A stretch of 21,168 nt of DNA from DAOTKC01 sp035449045 (GTDB lineage: Bacteria > Bacillota > Clostridia > Christensenellales > CAG-917), in assembly GCA_035449045.1 (NCBI GenBank), contig DAOTKC010000027.1, positions 1 through 21,168 on the forward strand, written 5' to 3'. Shown here in pieces: positions 14,287 to 21,168 of this stretch. The notes beneath the pieces were generated by a model. It did not search any database. It was not told where the DNA came from and saw nothing but the letters and a program-made list of their open reading frames with translations. The position numbers and the translations under genes are program-made. Each line of letters opens with the position of its first letter. Within the stretch, counting starts at the first letter, position 1.

Positions 14287-14330
14287 AGGTTAACTTATCG
14301 CTTTTCAAATTTATAATAATGAGGTTGTGT

Positions 14331-16256
14331 ATGTCGACTAAATACGGCGGCTATGCCGGCAAGGTGTTAAAAATTGACCTTTCGACGCGTGAGGTATCGG
14401 AATACCCCTTCAGCGATAAGGAGCGCGAACTCTATTTGGGCGGCAAAATTATGGCGGCCAAGATTTTTTACGATTACGTAAAGGAAAAAATCGACCCGCT
14501 GTCGCACGAAAATATGATTGTCGTTTCAACCGGGCCGCTCAACGCGCTGTTCGCGCCCTCCTCTTCCCGTTTCAATATCTCCGGAATTTCGCCGCTTACC
14601 GGCATTTTGACATCATCCAACTGCGGCGGCGATTTCGGCGTCAAGCTTAAGATGGCAGGCTACGATGCCTTGGTCATCACGGGCAAGTCGGAGGAAAAAA
14701 TCTACATAACCATCTATAACGACAAAGTTGAGTTTAAAAACGCCGACAAATATTGGGGGATGCTGACGGGCGAAGTCCAAAAAGAGATTCAAAAGGACTC
14801 CGCCGACCCCAAACTCAACACGGGCAAAATCGTAATCGGGCCGGCGGGCGAAAACTTAGTCCGATACGCCTGCGTCGTCAGCGACGACCGCGCGGCGGGA
14901 AGAGGCGGACTGGGCGCGGTGTTCGGCAGCAAAAACTTAAAAGGCATTACTGCGGCGGGCACCCATAAGCCGGAGCCCTACAACAAGGAAGCATTCAAAG
15001 AGCTTACCTTGTATTGGACTAAAAAGCTGCGCTCCCATCCGCTGACGGGCAATCAGCTTCCCAAACTGGGAACGGCCGGTCTTTTGACGCCGATGCAGTC
15101 CAAGCACTTGCTCGCCACCAAGAACTTTTCGAGGGGACAGTTTGAAGATTTCGAAAAGATAAGCGGCGAGGAGATGGCCGAAAACCATCTCGTCAAAAAT
15201 GCCGGTTGCACCTCCTGTCCCATTCGTTGCGGCCGCGTCGTCAAGGTCGAGGGCAAGGAAGTCAAAGGGCCGGAAGTTGAGACGCTGGGGCTTTTGGGCG
15301 CCAATATATTGAACAACGACATCGAAAAGATTTTCGAGTGGAACTATAAGCTCGACGAACTCGGCATGGACACTATATCCACGGCGGGCACGCTGGCGTT
15401 CGCCATGGAGCTCAACGAAAAAAAACTTTGGGACAGCGGCCTTGAATTCGGCAAGACCGACAACATCAGCGAGATTATCGAGGGCATAGCGCGCCGGAGC
15501 AACCCGATTTGCGACGACCTCGCCAACGGCTCAAGGTTCCTCTCCCAAAAATACGGCGGCAAGGATTTCGCCATAAACGCCAAGGGCATGGAGCTTTCGG
15601 CATACGAGCCGCGCTCGGCGGTGGGGCAGGGCTTGGGCTATGCCGTCTCCAACCGCGGCGGGTGCCACTTGAACGGCGGCTACAACGTCGTTTTGGAGGG
15701 CTTGGGGCTTTCAATTAATCAGCGGACGCCCAAGGGCAAGGCATCCTTCACTATGACGTTCCAAGACTTAATGGAGGCTGTATCGGCGGGCGGCAACTGC
15801 CTGTTCACGACTTACGCTTTCTTTCCTCCCTTCTTAATTAAAAATCCGAGAGGGCTGGTGACGCGGATAGTCAACAAAGTGGCGCCGCACATCGGTTTCC
15901 TTCTCTATGTTGCGGGCAAGTTCCCCGGCATTCTCGCCGTCAACTTAAAGCCGCTTCTACCCCATCCGCTGTTTTTGAGTGCCGCCACCGGCATGAAATT
16001 CAATTTCGGCAAGATGCTCCGAGTCGGCGAGCGCGGCTATACGCTGGAGCGGCTCATCAATATGCGCCTCGGCATCACCGCCGCCGACGATACGCTGCCC
16101 AAGCGTCTGACGCATGAGCTTCAGGACGAAAACGACAAAAAATCGCACGTGCCCATCGACGTTCTCAGAAAGAACTATTACCGCTGCCGCAGCTGGGATA
16201 AAAACGGCGCGCCCAAAGCCAAGCTCGTAAAGCGGCTGGGAATTCTTCCGAACTAG
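14331..16256 (+). CDS. Aldehyde:ferredoxin oxidoreductase family enzyme (tungsten or molybdenum)
   Basis: AOR-family enzymes oxidise aldehydes to acids with ferredoxin as partner, using a tungsto- or molybdo-bispterin and one [4Fe-4S] cluster. The start at 14331 follows GAGGT by five bases; an ATG at 14319 has no such site. The 641-residue protein opens with the family signature YGGYAGKVLKIDLS, carries a pterin-binding stretch around NCGGDFGVKLKMAGYDALVITGK, and has cluster ligands Cys293, Cys296 and Cys300 (CTSCPIRC) plus Cys490, matching 288, 291, 295 and 494 of Pyrococcus AOR. AYEPRSAVGQGLGYAVSNRGG is another hallmark. It shares a transcript with a MoaD-like gene. Substrate is unknown: family members handle aldehydes, formaldehyde, glyceraldehyde-3-phosphate or aromatic acids. 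Confidence 0.95.
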   Translation: MSTKYGGYAGKVLKIDLSTREVSEYPFSDKERELYLGGKIMAAKIFYDYVKEKIDPLSHENMIVVSTGPLNALFAPSSSRFNISGISPLTGILTSSNCGGDFGVKLKMAGYDALVITGKSEEKIYITIYNDKVEFKNADKYWGMLTGEVQKEIQKDSADPKLNTGKIVIGPAGENLVRYACVVSDDRAAGRGGLGAVFGSKNLKGITAAGTHKPEPYNKEAFKELTLYWTKKLRSHPLTGNQLPKLGTAGLLTPMQSKHLLATKNFSRGQFEDFEKISGEEMAENHLVKNAGCTSCPIRCGRVVKVEGKEVKGPEVETLGLLGANILNNDIEKIFEWNYKLDELGMDTISTAGTLAFAMELNEKKLWDSGLEFGKTDNISEIIEGIARRSNPICDDLANGSRFLSQKYGGKDFAINAKGMELSAYEPRSAVGQGLGYAVSNRGGCHLNGGYNVVLEGLGLSINQRTPKGKASFTMTFQDLMEAVSAGGNCLFTTYAFFPPFLIKNPRGLVTRIVNKVAPHIGFLLYVAGKFPGILAVNLKPLLPHPLFLSAATGMKFNFGKMLRVGERGYTLERLINMRLGITAADDTLPKRLTHELQDENDKKSHVPIDVLRKNYYRCRSWDKNGAPKAKLVKRLGILPN

Positions 16257-16379
16257 TCCAAACACAAATGAAAGACCAAATTTAGCAATATAACTTTAAA
16301 AGGATAAAGATAAAATAACTCATTGACCGGCGCAAGAAAATGTCGCGAGGTGAAATCCCTTTAAAAAAATCAAATAAAT

Positions 16380-16619
16380 ATGATAACGGTTAAGTTTTTT
16401 GGGCCGCTTCGGCTCGACAAAAAAATTAAAGAGCATAAAATCGAGTCGGCGGCGACCGTCGGCGAGGTTTTGGAGCGGCTTTCTAAGGAGCTCGGCATCC
16501 AAAAATCCGAGCTTAATTGCTGTAACGTCTTCGTCAACAACAAGCTGGCTAACCGCCGCGCCCGTCTTCCCGAGGGCGACGTCACTATAATGCTGATGAG
16601 TCCGGTCGCGGGCGGCTGA
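16380..16619 (+). CDS. MoaD/ThiS-family sulfur carrier
   Basis: A ubiquitin-fold protein of 79 residues. It begins MITVKFFGPLR and ends PVAGG; the C-terminal Gly-Gly is the site that is adenylated and turned into a thiocarboxylate to donate sulfur. Its position after the AOR gene, with a 123-base gap and no terminator between, suggests that it serves synthesis of the pterin dithiolene for that enzyme. MoaD fits better than ThiS because of the AOR context and MITVKFFG start, but sequence alone does not exclude ThiS. There is no clear ribosome site before the ATG: only A/T bases precede it, and a GAGG lies about 30 bases upstream. A strong terminator follows. Confidence 0.88.
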   Translation: MITVKFFGPLRLDKKIKEHKIESAATVGEVLERLSKELGIQKSELNCCNVFVNNKLANRRARLPEGDVTIMLMSPVAGG

Positions 16620-16640
16620 TACTTTTACAAAAATTAATAT

Positions 16641-16668
16641 AAAAAACCGCCGAACGGCGGTTTTTTTT
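16641..16668. terminator. Bidirectional terminator between the MoaD-like gene and hisF
   Basis: CCGCC (16647-16651) pairs with GGCGG (16656-16660) around GAAC. Six A before and eight T after extend the stem and give T tracts on both strands. Confidence 0.92.
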
Positions 16669-16785
16669 GTTGATTACGGTTTAACTTTAGTGTTGACTTA
16701 GTTTGAAAATTTTAAATAATCTCGTTTATTTTGTATTTAGATTATTTTTATTGATTAACAGATAGCCCGCGGTATTCTCCGCTAC

Positions 16786-17574
16786 CTAATATGCTTTCGG
16801 CGGACGGACGCAAACGCCGTTTTCTTTAAGATACTTTTTAATTTCACTTACCGGAAAATTTCTTTTCAGTCTCGGCGAATAGAGCATGCTGCTGATGATG
16901 GCCGCCTGAGCCTGCGTTTCGGTGAACAACGTCTTCAAGTGTTCGGGAGTTCCGCCGCCGCCCGAGGCGATAAGGGGGATGTTGACCGAGCTCTCGGCAA
17001 GCCTCATGAGCTCTAAATCATAACCCGAAAGCGTGCCGTCTTTGTCGATGCTGTTTAAGCAAATTTCGCCCGCGCCGAGGCTTTCGCCGCGCTTTATCCA
17101 TTCAACGGCGTCCATTCCGGTCGCCAACCTTGCGCCGTCGATGAAAACTTCATAGCCGCTTGTCGTTTTATTCGTTTTTTTGACCTGCGTTGAAAGCACG
17201 ACGCATTGCGAGCCGAAAGCTTTCGCGCCCTGATATATGATGTCGGGATTTCTAACCGCCATCGAGTCGACACTCACCTTTTCGGCTCCCGCCTTGAGCG
17301 CCTCATACATATCGGCGAGCGACTTCAGTCCGCCGCCCACGGTAAAGGGGATAAAGACGTTTTTTGCCACCTTTTTGACGGTTTCTATATCTATACTGCG
17401 CTTTTCCGAACTTGCGGTGATGTCGTAAAATATAAGTTCGTCAATGCCGGCGTCATACATCGACTTAGCCAGCTCCTCGGCGGGCGCGACGTCGATATTA
17501 TCCTGAAATTGCACCGCTTTGGTAACCCTGCCGCCTATAATGTCGAAGCAGGCGATAAGTCTTTTGGTAAGCAT
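16786..17574 (-). CDS. hisF: HisF-type cyclase subunit, with Gln at the catalytic Asp130 position
   Basis: HisF normally uses ammonia from HisH to turn PRFAR into imidazole glycerol phosphate and AICAR. The start at 17574 follows GGAGG by seven bases and overlaps the hisH stop (TAATG); a longer upstream frame is only the antisense of hisH. The 262-residue TIM barrel aligns without gaps to Thermotoga HisF up to residue 132: Asp11 in CFDIIGGRVTK and Lys19 are kept, as are DITAS, FTVGGG and SIDKDGT. At position 130, where the family has catalytic Asp (VVAIDAK), this protein reads VVLSTQVK, so Gln. Either the enzyme is weak, another residue serves, or the pair does other amidotransfer chemistry. 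No other his genes are in the window. Confidence 0.88.
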   Translation of the reverse strand: MLTKRLIACFDIIGGRVTKAVQFQDNIDVAPAEELAKSMYDAGIDELIFYDITASSEKRSIDIETVKKVAKNVFIPFTVGGGLKSLADMYEALKAGAEKVSVDSMAVRNPDIIYQGAKAFGSQCVVLSTQVKKTNKTTSGYEVFIDGARLATGMDAVEWIKRGESLGAGEICLNSIDKDGTLSGYDLELMRLAESSVNIPLIASGGGGTPEHLKTLFTETQAQAAIISSMLYSPRLKRNFPVSEIKKYLKENGVCVRPPKAY

Positions 17575-18182
17575 TAAAGGTCCTCCCGCGTGAGCTTCAG
17601 GAAGTTGTTCAAAAGAGAAAGTCCCGCCTCGCCGCTCTTTTCGGCATGGAACTGAGTGGCAAAAATATTTCCTCTTTGAATTGCCGCGGTAAACGCTCCG
17701 CCGTAGTCTGCCGCCCCCCATACGTCGGTTTTATCCTCGGGCACCGCGTAATAGGAATTGACAAAATAAAAATAATCGTCGGAAGCGAAGGCGGGCGTTT
17801 GCTTCACAAAGCTCACCTTATTCCACCCCATCTGGGGGACGCGCACTTTTTTAGAATCGAATTTCACTACCTTGCCCTTCAACCAGCCGAGGCAGTCGGC
17901 GTCATCCTCCTCGCTTCTTTCGAAAAGTATCTGAAGTCCTACGCATATGCCGAGAAAAGGCACTTTTTTTGCCAGCACCATTTCCTCAAGCGTGTTTATC
18001 AGGTTAAGTTCGTTAAGCGATTCTATCGTCGCTTTCGCGCTTCCCACGCCGGGCAGAATAATATGCGAGGCGGAAAGAAGGTCCTCGCTTTTAAAAGCAA
18101 ATTCGGCACTGTAACCCAGTTTATTGACGGCGTGCATCACGCTCGGCGCGTTGCCCGCTTTGTAATTAATGATTTTTATCAT
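17574..18182 (-). CDS. hisH: HisH-type glutamine amidotransferase subunit
   Basis: HisH splits glutamine and passes the ammonia through HisF. The 202-residue class I amidotransferase has its full triad: Cys80 in FLGICVGLQ, His179 and Glu181 in FHAEKSGE; the oxyanion-strand motif PGVG is at 44-47. The N-terminal NYKAGNAPSV replaces the more common DYGxGNLRSV. GGAG lies seven bases before the ATG. The last base of the stop codon is the first base of hisF (TAATG), which points to translational coupling and equal amounts of both subunits. A good promoter lies about 135 bases upstream. Confidence 0.92.
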   Translation of the reverse strand: MIKIINYKAGNAPSVMHAVNKLGYSAEFAFKSEDLLSASHIILPGVGSAKATIESLNELNLINTLEEMVLAKKVPFLGICVGLQILFERSEEDDADCLGWLKGKVVKFDSKKVRVPQMGWNKVSFVKQTPAFASDDYFYFVNSYYAVPEDKTDVWGAADYGGAFTAAIQRGNIFATQFHAEKSGEAGLSLLNNFLKLTREDL

Positions 18183-18323
18183 AGTATTCTCCGCTGAATT
18201 TGCAGAAATACCTTATAGTGATAATGCTGCCCGTTTGTTTGCAGAACTTATTATACATCTTATAGGGATATCGCGTCTTCGTTTGCTACCGATTTATCAT
18301 CGCTGCCATATTGTTCGGTCTTT

Positions 18324-18351
18324 ATTATATAAGAAGATTGAATAAATTCAA
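18324..18351 (-). promoter_or_regulatory. Promoter of hisH-hisF
   Basis: On the minus strand TTGAAT (18351-18346) and TATAAT (18329-18324) are 16 bases apart. The start should be near 18317, giving a leader of about 135 bases. The leader has TTTGCAGAA twice on the plus strand; I see no T-box or known riboswitch. Confidence 0.7.
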
Positions 18352-18380
18352 AACAAACTCTCTCAAAACTCTGTGTTTTT

Positions 18381-18455
18381 TATTAAAAAAGTTCGTCACA
18401 TGATTAAACAGGATTAGACAAGCAAACTTGACTCCCGTTTATTCACTGGCGAACT
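18381..18455 (-). terminator. Structured terminator-like element after the DUF1508 gene
   Basis: AGTTCG (18390-18395) pairs with CGAACT (18450-18455). Nested inside are TAAACAGG with CCGTTTA (one bulged A) and CAAG with CTTG around CAAA. On the minus strand the structure is followed at once by a T6 tract. It is long for an intrinsic terminator and may be a stable RNA end or a small RNA. Confidence 0.45.
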
Positions 18456-18488
18456 CTTTATGCTTTTCTTTGACTTTGATTATTTTAA

Positions 18489-19846
18489 TTATTCGGCCGG
18501 CTTGTCCGCTTCGGCTATGACCGACGTCGCGGCGTATCTTCTGACCGCTTCGATGGCGTTTTCGGCGGTGGAGCGCGCCTTGACGGTTTCGCCCTGATAG
18601 CGGGCGGTCTTGGTCTCAATCACATAATTGAACCGGCCGCTCTTGTCGGCTTCGACGGCGAAACGCCCCATGTATACCGCGTTCTTGAAGGTTTCGATGC
18701 CGTTTTTGCAGCTTGCCTTGGAGGCGAATTCGCGGCTTTCGTAAATCACTTGATTGTTGGCCGATTTAAGGTAGAACTTGAACTTGGGCTTGTCGGAGGA
18801 TGCGTCCTTTTCGATGACGTAGCGCCCGCTCTCGGCGTTCTCTTCGCCGTAAGGGGTCTCGGGCTTGTAGGCATACGCCGTCACTTCGGCCTCGCACTCG
18901 GGCTCCTCGTCGGAAATATCCTTGACGGTCTCGGATGAGGCGAAGCGCTTGACCGATTCTATGGTGTTAAGGACGGTGCTCTCGGTCTTGACCGTCTCGC
19001 CCGAGTAGATGCGCGAGCCCCGAGTCAGTCGAAAGCTGACGCGCCCGCTCTTGTCGTTGTCGACGGAAAACTCGCCCTCTTCGACGGCGCGCTTAAAGGA
19101 ATCAATTCCCGCGATACAGCTTTCCTTAGAGGCATAGCCCTTGCTTATGTAGAGCACCTGCCCGTTGCTGGCAAAGAGCGAGAACTTAAACTTCTCGCGG
19201 TCATTGTCGAGGTGGCGGTCGAGGTCGGCTTCGCGGATGCGCTGNNNNNNNNNNCAGCCGCGGTATCGTCCGTAGGCGCAAGCGGAATTTCAACGGCCTT
19301 CGGCTCGACGGCCTCATCTCTTGCGGCCTCCTCTCTTGCGGCCTCCTCTTGTTTCTCGGCAATTTCGGCGGGAGCTGCTTCGGCCACTTGGGCGAGCTCA
19401 ACGGCGGGAGCTTCCTCGCCCTCTTCGGGCTCGCTTGCGGGTTCAACCACTTCTTCTTCAACAAGTGCCTCGCCCGCTGCGCTTTCGGGCGCCTCAAAGT
19501 CTTGCGGCGGCAACGTTTCCTCGTATGCCTGAACGGCCTCGGGCGCGACCGCTTCGAGATGCTCTTCCGCTTCGGATTCGCTCACCTCGGCATCGGTTTC
19601 AACAGCTTCTGTTTCGGCCGTTTCCGCGCTCGGTTCGGACTCTTCGGCCGACGCTTGAACGACTTCTTCTTCCGCCTTGCTTTCGGCGGGCTTTTCTTTC
19701 CCCGCCTCCTTAATGCGCTTCAGGCTTAAAAGCCTTCCCAAATACAGGCAGACAACGATGATTAGGGCCAAGGCGGTAAAAAGAATGATTCTGACGTAAT
19801 CAATACTTAAAAAATCGGACAAAGCCGAAGATAAAATCATTTCCAT
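18489..19846 (-). CDS. Membrane-anchored protein with acidic linker and two DUF1508 repeats; interrupted by an assembly gap
   Basis: One gene, although ten N (19245-19254) break the frame. It starts at 19846 after GGAGGAG. Residues 1-20 are followed by a transmembrane helix at about 17-38 (IILFTALALIIVVCLYLG), then a basic KRIKEAGKEK stretch that suggests an inside C-terminal part, then ~150 residues rich in Glu and Ala. Past the gap, the frame that runs to the stop at 18489 begins DREKFKFSLFASNGQVLY and carries two DUF1508 (YegP-like) repeats: KFKFSLFASNGQVLYISK with GYASKESCIAGIDSFKRAV, and KFKFYLKSANNQVIYESR with EFASKASCKNGIETFKNAV. DUF1508 domains are small beta-alpha units of unknown function. 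Each repeat ends with SGETVK- or QGETVK-containing strands. Confidence 0.85.
19245..19254. other. Assembly gap of ten N
   Basis: Ten undetermined bases inside the DUF1508 gene. The frames on the two sides agree only if the true length is 3n+2, so ten is a placeholder. Nearby sequence contains near-identical TCTTGCGGCCTCCTC units (around 19317-19350), which may have broken the assembly. Confidence 0.97.
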
Positions 19847-19867
19847 AGACTCCTCCCTGCTACTATC

Positions 19868-19896
19868 ACTATAACACGCTTCATTCGAGCGGTAAA
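19868..19896 (-). promoter_or_regulatory. Promoter of the DUF1508 gene
   Basis: On the minus strand TTTACC (19896-19891) and TATAGT (19873-19868) are 17 bases apart. The start would be near 19861, only about 15 bases before the ATG. The spacer from 19897 to 20100 is AT-rich and shows no other feature. Confidence 0.6.
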
Positions 19897-20102
19897 GTGT
19901 TTAAAAAAATTAATTTTTTCGGCCCTATTTCGTTTTATAGGGATTTTTGTTTATTTGGTAACTTTCTAATTTTGATTATAAAGGAAACATCGTTCGGGTG
20001 TTTCTTTATAAGTAATATATTTAGGTTTATTTTATTGTTCTAATATTTAATTGTTATATATCCAAATTCCGGTTAAGACAACCTATTAAATCAAATATAA
20101 GA

Positions 20103-20132
20103 AAAGCCGGACGGCAATTGCCGTCCGGCTTT
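20103..20132 (-). terminator. Terminator of the surface protein gene
   Basis: A perfect 30-base palindrome (15 pairs, GC-rich core GCCGGACGGC) lies ten bases after the stop codon. A T-rich tail (TTTTCTTATATTT) follows on the minus strand. Confidence 0.9.
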
Positions 20133-20142
20133 AATGATAGAG

Positions 20143-21168
20143 TTAGATGTCGGTGCCGCCCGCATCATCGCCGGATTCCTGCTCGTCGGCAAAGCGGTAT
20201 TCGCCCTCCTCCTCGTCGAAGACCAAATCGCTTTCGCCGTCGAAATCCCGAAGGATGCTGAAGTGGGTCGCGCCGTCAATCTTTTCGTTGTATTTTTTGA
20301 CGCGGAAGTCGCGAGCGTCGATGCCCTCGCTGACGTATTTGGCGACCAGCTTAATCCGCTTGGAGCGCTTGGCAAGTGCGATGCCCGCAAACAAGGCAAC
20401 GAGCACTACCGCGCCGCCCACCGCGAGGATGATGATAAGTTCGAGCGGGAAGGTGTTTTCATAGGCAAACACGAAGTAGCCGGTGACGTCGGTCAAGGTG
20501 GTGATATAGGAGCCGCTTTGGGTATAGGAAAGCTCCTTAAAGGTGCCGTCGTCCAGAAGCACGAACAGCCTGAATTCGTCGGGCGCGGCGGCGGGAATTT
20601 TCATCGTCACGTTGACGGCGCCCGAGGGCTGCATCTCGGCAAAGGTGTCGTAGTCGAAGAGGTAGCACTGCACGATTGCGGCAATCTCGAATTTTCTCAG
20701 TTCTCTTTCGGCGGTGCTCCAGACGTAGCGCGCAATCTTGTTGGAAGCCGACTCCTCCTGCTTGGTGCTTGTCGAGCGGACGATGATGTTCTTATAGCCC
20801 ACGCTCAAATTGGCGAGAATGACCGAGCTTCCCGAAGCAGGCGCCATCGTCGCTTTCTTGAGTTCCTCTTCCTCGGCGTCGGAAACGGTGTCAACGCCGA
20901 TGAACATCAACCCCGCGATATCGCCGGTGAGCTGGATGTTGGGGTCGCTGCTCGTGAAGCGGTAGGTATAGGTGTCGGGATAGAGAGGGACGTCGGGCGT
21001 GGGATTGCCGTATGAGTTCTGGGTGAGGTTGGAGCCCATATAGGCGACGGAGATAAAGCTGTAGTCGGTAATAAGCGGCGAATTGCTGTCGGCGGTATAC
21101 TGAATCGGCTGGACATCCTCGTTAAAGACGAAGTTCTTTTCGGTTACGGTAATGACGACGGGAATGGG
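20143..21168 (-). CDS. Surface protein, C-terminal part: extracellular domains, one membrane helix, cytoplasmic tail
   Basis: The frame is open to the window edge, so the N-terminus is missing; 341 residues are visible. An ATG at 21039 lies within the frame and is not the true start, because the preceding 43 codons are also open and domain-like. The first visible stretch (VVITVTEKNFVFNEDVQPIQ) resembles the repeated MBG-type beta domains of secreted clostridial proteins; it is followed by a Ser/Thr-rich beta region. Then come a 20-residue helix (IIILAVGGAVVLVALFAGIA), a basic stop (KRSKRIK) and a cytoplasmic tail of about 70 residues ending in acidic Glu/Asp-rich sequence. This implies a single-pass type I membrane protein, without an LPXTG sortase site. 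Function unknown; it may be an adhesin or wall-associated protein. Confidence 0.85.
   Translation of the reverse strand, partial: PIPVVITVTEKNFVFNEDVQPIQYTADSNSPLITDYSFISVAYMGSNLTQNSYGNPTPDVPLYPDTYTYRFTSSDPNIQLTGDIAGLMFIGVDTVSDAEEEELKKATMAPASGSSVILANLSVGYKNIIVRSTSTKQEESASNKIARYVWSTAERELRKFEIAAIVQCYLFDYDTFAEMQPSGAVNVTMKIPAAAPDEFRLFVLLDDGTFKELSYTQSGSYITTLTDVTGYFVFAYENTFPLELIIILAVGGAVVLVALFAGIALAKRSKRIKLVAKYVSEGIDARDFRVKKYNEKIDGATHFSILRDFDGESDLVFDEEEGEYRFADEQESGDDAGGTDI

Noticed and set aside
16257..16379. Molybdenum or tungsten cofactor riboswitch before the MoaD-like gene
   Set aside because: Only three- to four-base stems can be drawn, and I could not match the known motif; it would need a covariance search.
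17575..17721. N-terminal extension of HisF by 49 residues
   Set aside because: The extension is antisense-like (within hisH, another frame), Arg-rich and unlike HisF; the ATG at 17574 has GGAGG and the family start MLTKRLIACFD.
18489..19157. A separate gene starting at 19157
   Set aside because: Its first codon is GTG inside the first DUF1508 repeat, and the domain clearly begins earlier, up to the assembly gap.

Overview
The window reads as a chromosome segment of an anaerobic, Gram-positive, Clostridia-like bacterium, probably from an uncultured lineage. The clues are strong AGGAGG-type ribosome sites, textbook TTGACA/TATAAT promoters in AT-rich gaps, lipobox lipoproteins, a PotABCD operon, a flavin reductase-rubredoxin fusion, an aldehyde:ferredoxin oxidoreductase-type enzyme and a long citrate synthase. 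This lineage call is inference from gene content; no rRNA or tRNA gene is present. A run of ten N at 19245-19254 shows that this is a draft assembly.

Layout. (1) 1-2018: a truncated lipoprotein gene on the minus strand, then a plus-strand helical protein of unknown function. (2) 2212-4935: groES-groEL on minus, divergent from a dCMP deaminase gene on plus; each has a near-perfect promoter. (3) 4996-10524: a plus-strand polyamine-type transport locus. It has a terminator, a strong promoter, a ~220-nt leader with a possible H-type pseudoknot, an XRE-cupin regulator, and potA-potB-potC-potD with overlapping reading frames, closed by a bidirectional terminator. (4) 10611-14095, minus: a membrane-anchored metallophosphoesterase, a flavin reductase-rubredoxin protein and citrate synthase. 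(5) 14252-16668, plus: an AOR-family tungsten or molybdenum enzyme with a MoaD-like sulfur carrier. (6) 16786-18182, minus: a translationally coupled hisH-hisF pair whose HisF carries Gln where the family has catalytic Asp130. (7) 18489-19846, minus: one membrane-anchored protein with two DUF1508 repeats, split by the assembly gap. (8) 20143 to the window end, minus: the C-terminal part of a surface protein with one transmembrane anchor.

How the genes fit together. The regulator and potABCD form a clear unit: the XRE-cupin protein probably senses a small ligand and controls uptake by the transporter that follows. PotA has a duplicated C-terminal domain, and PotD has both a lipid anchor and a C-terminal membrane helix, so the transporter is built unusually. 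AOR and MoaD belong together, since MoaD-type proteins supply sulfur for the pterin cofactor of such enzymes. The most interesting points for follow-up are the leader RNA of the pot operon, the HisF active-site change, the PotA/PotD architecture and the membrane-anchored DUF1508 protein. I found no CRISPR array, phage, insertion sequence or defence system.
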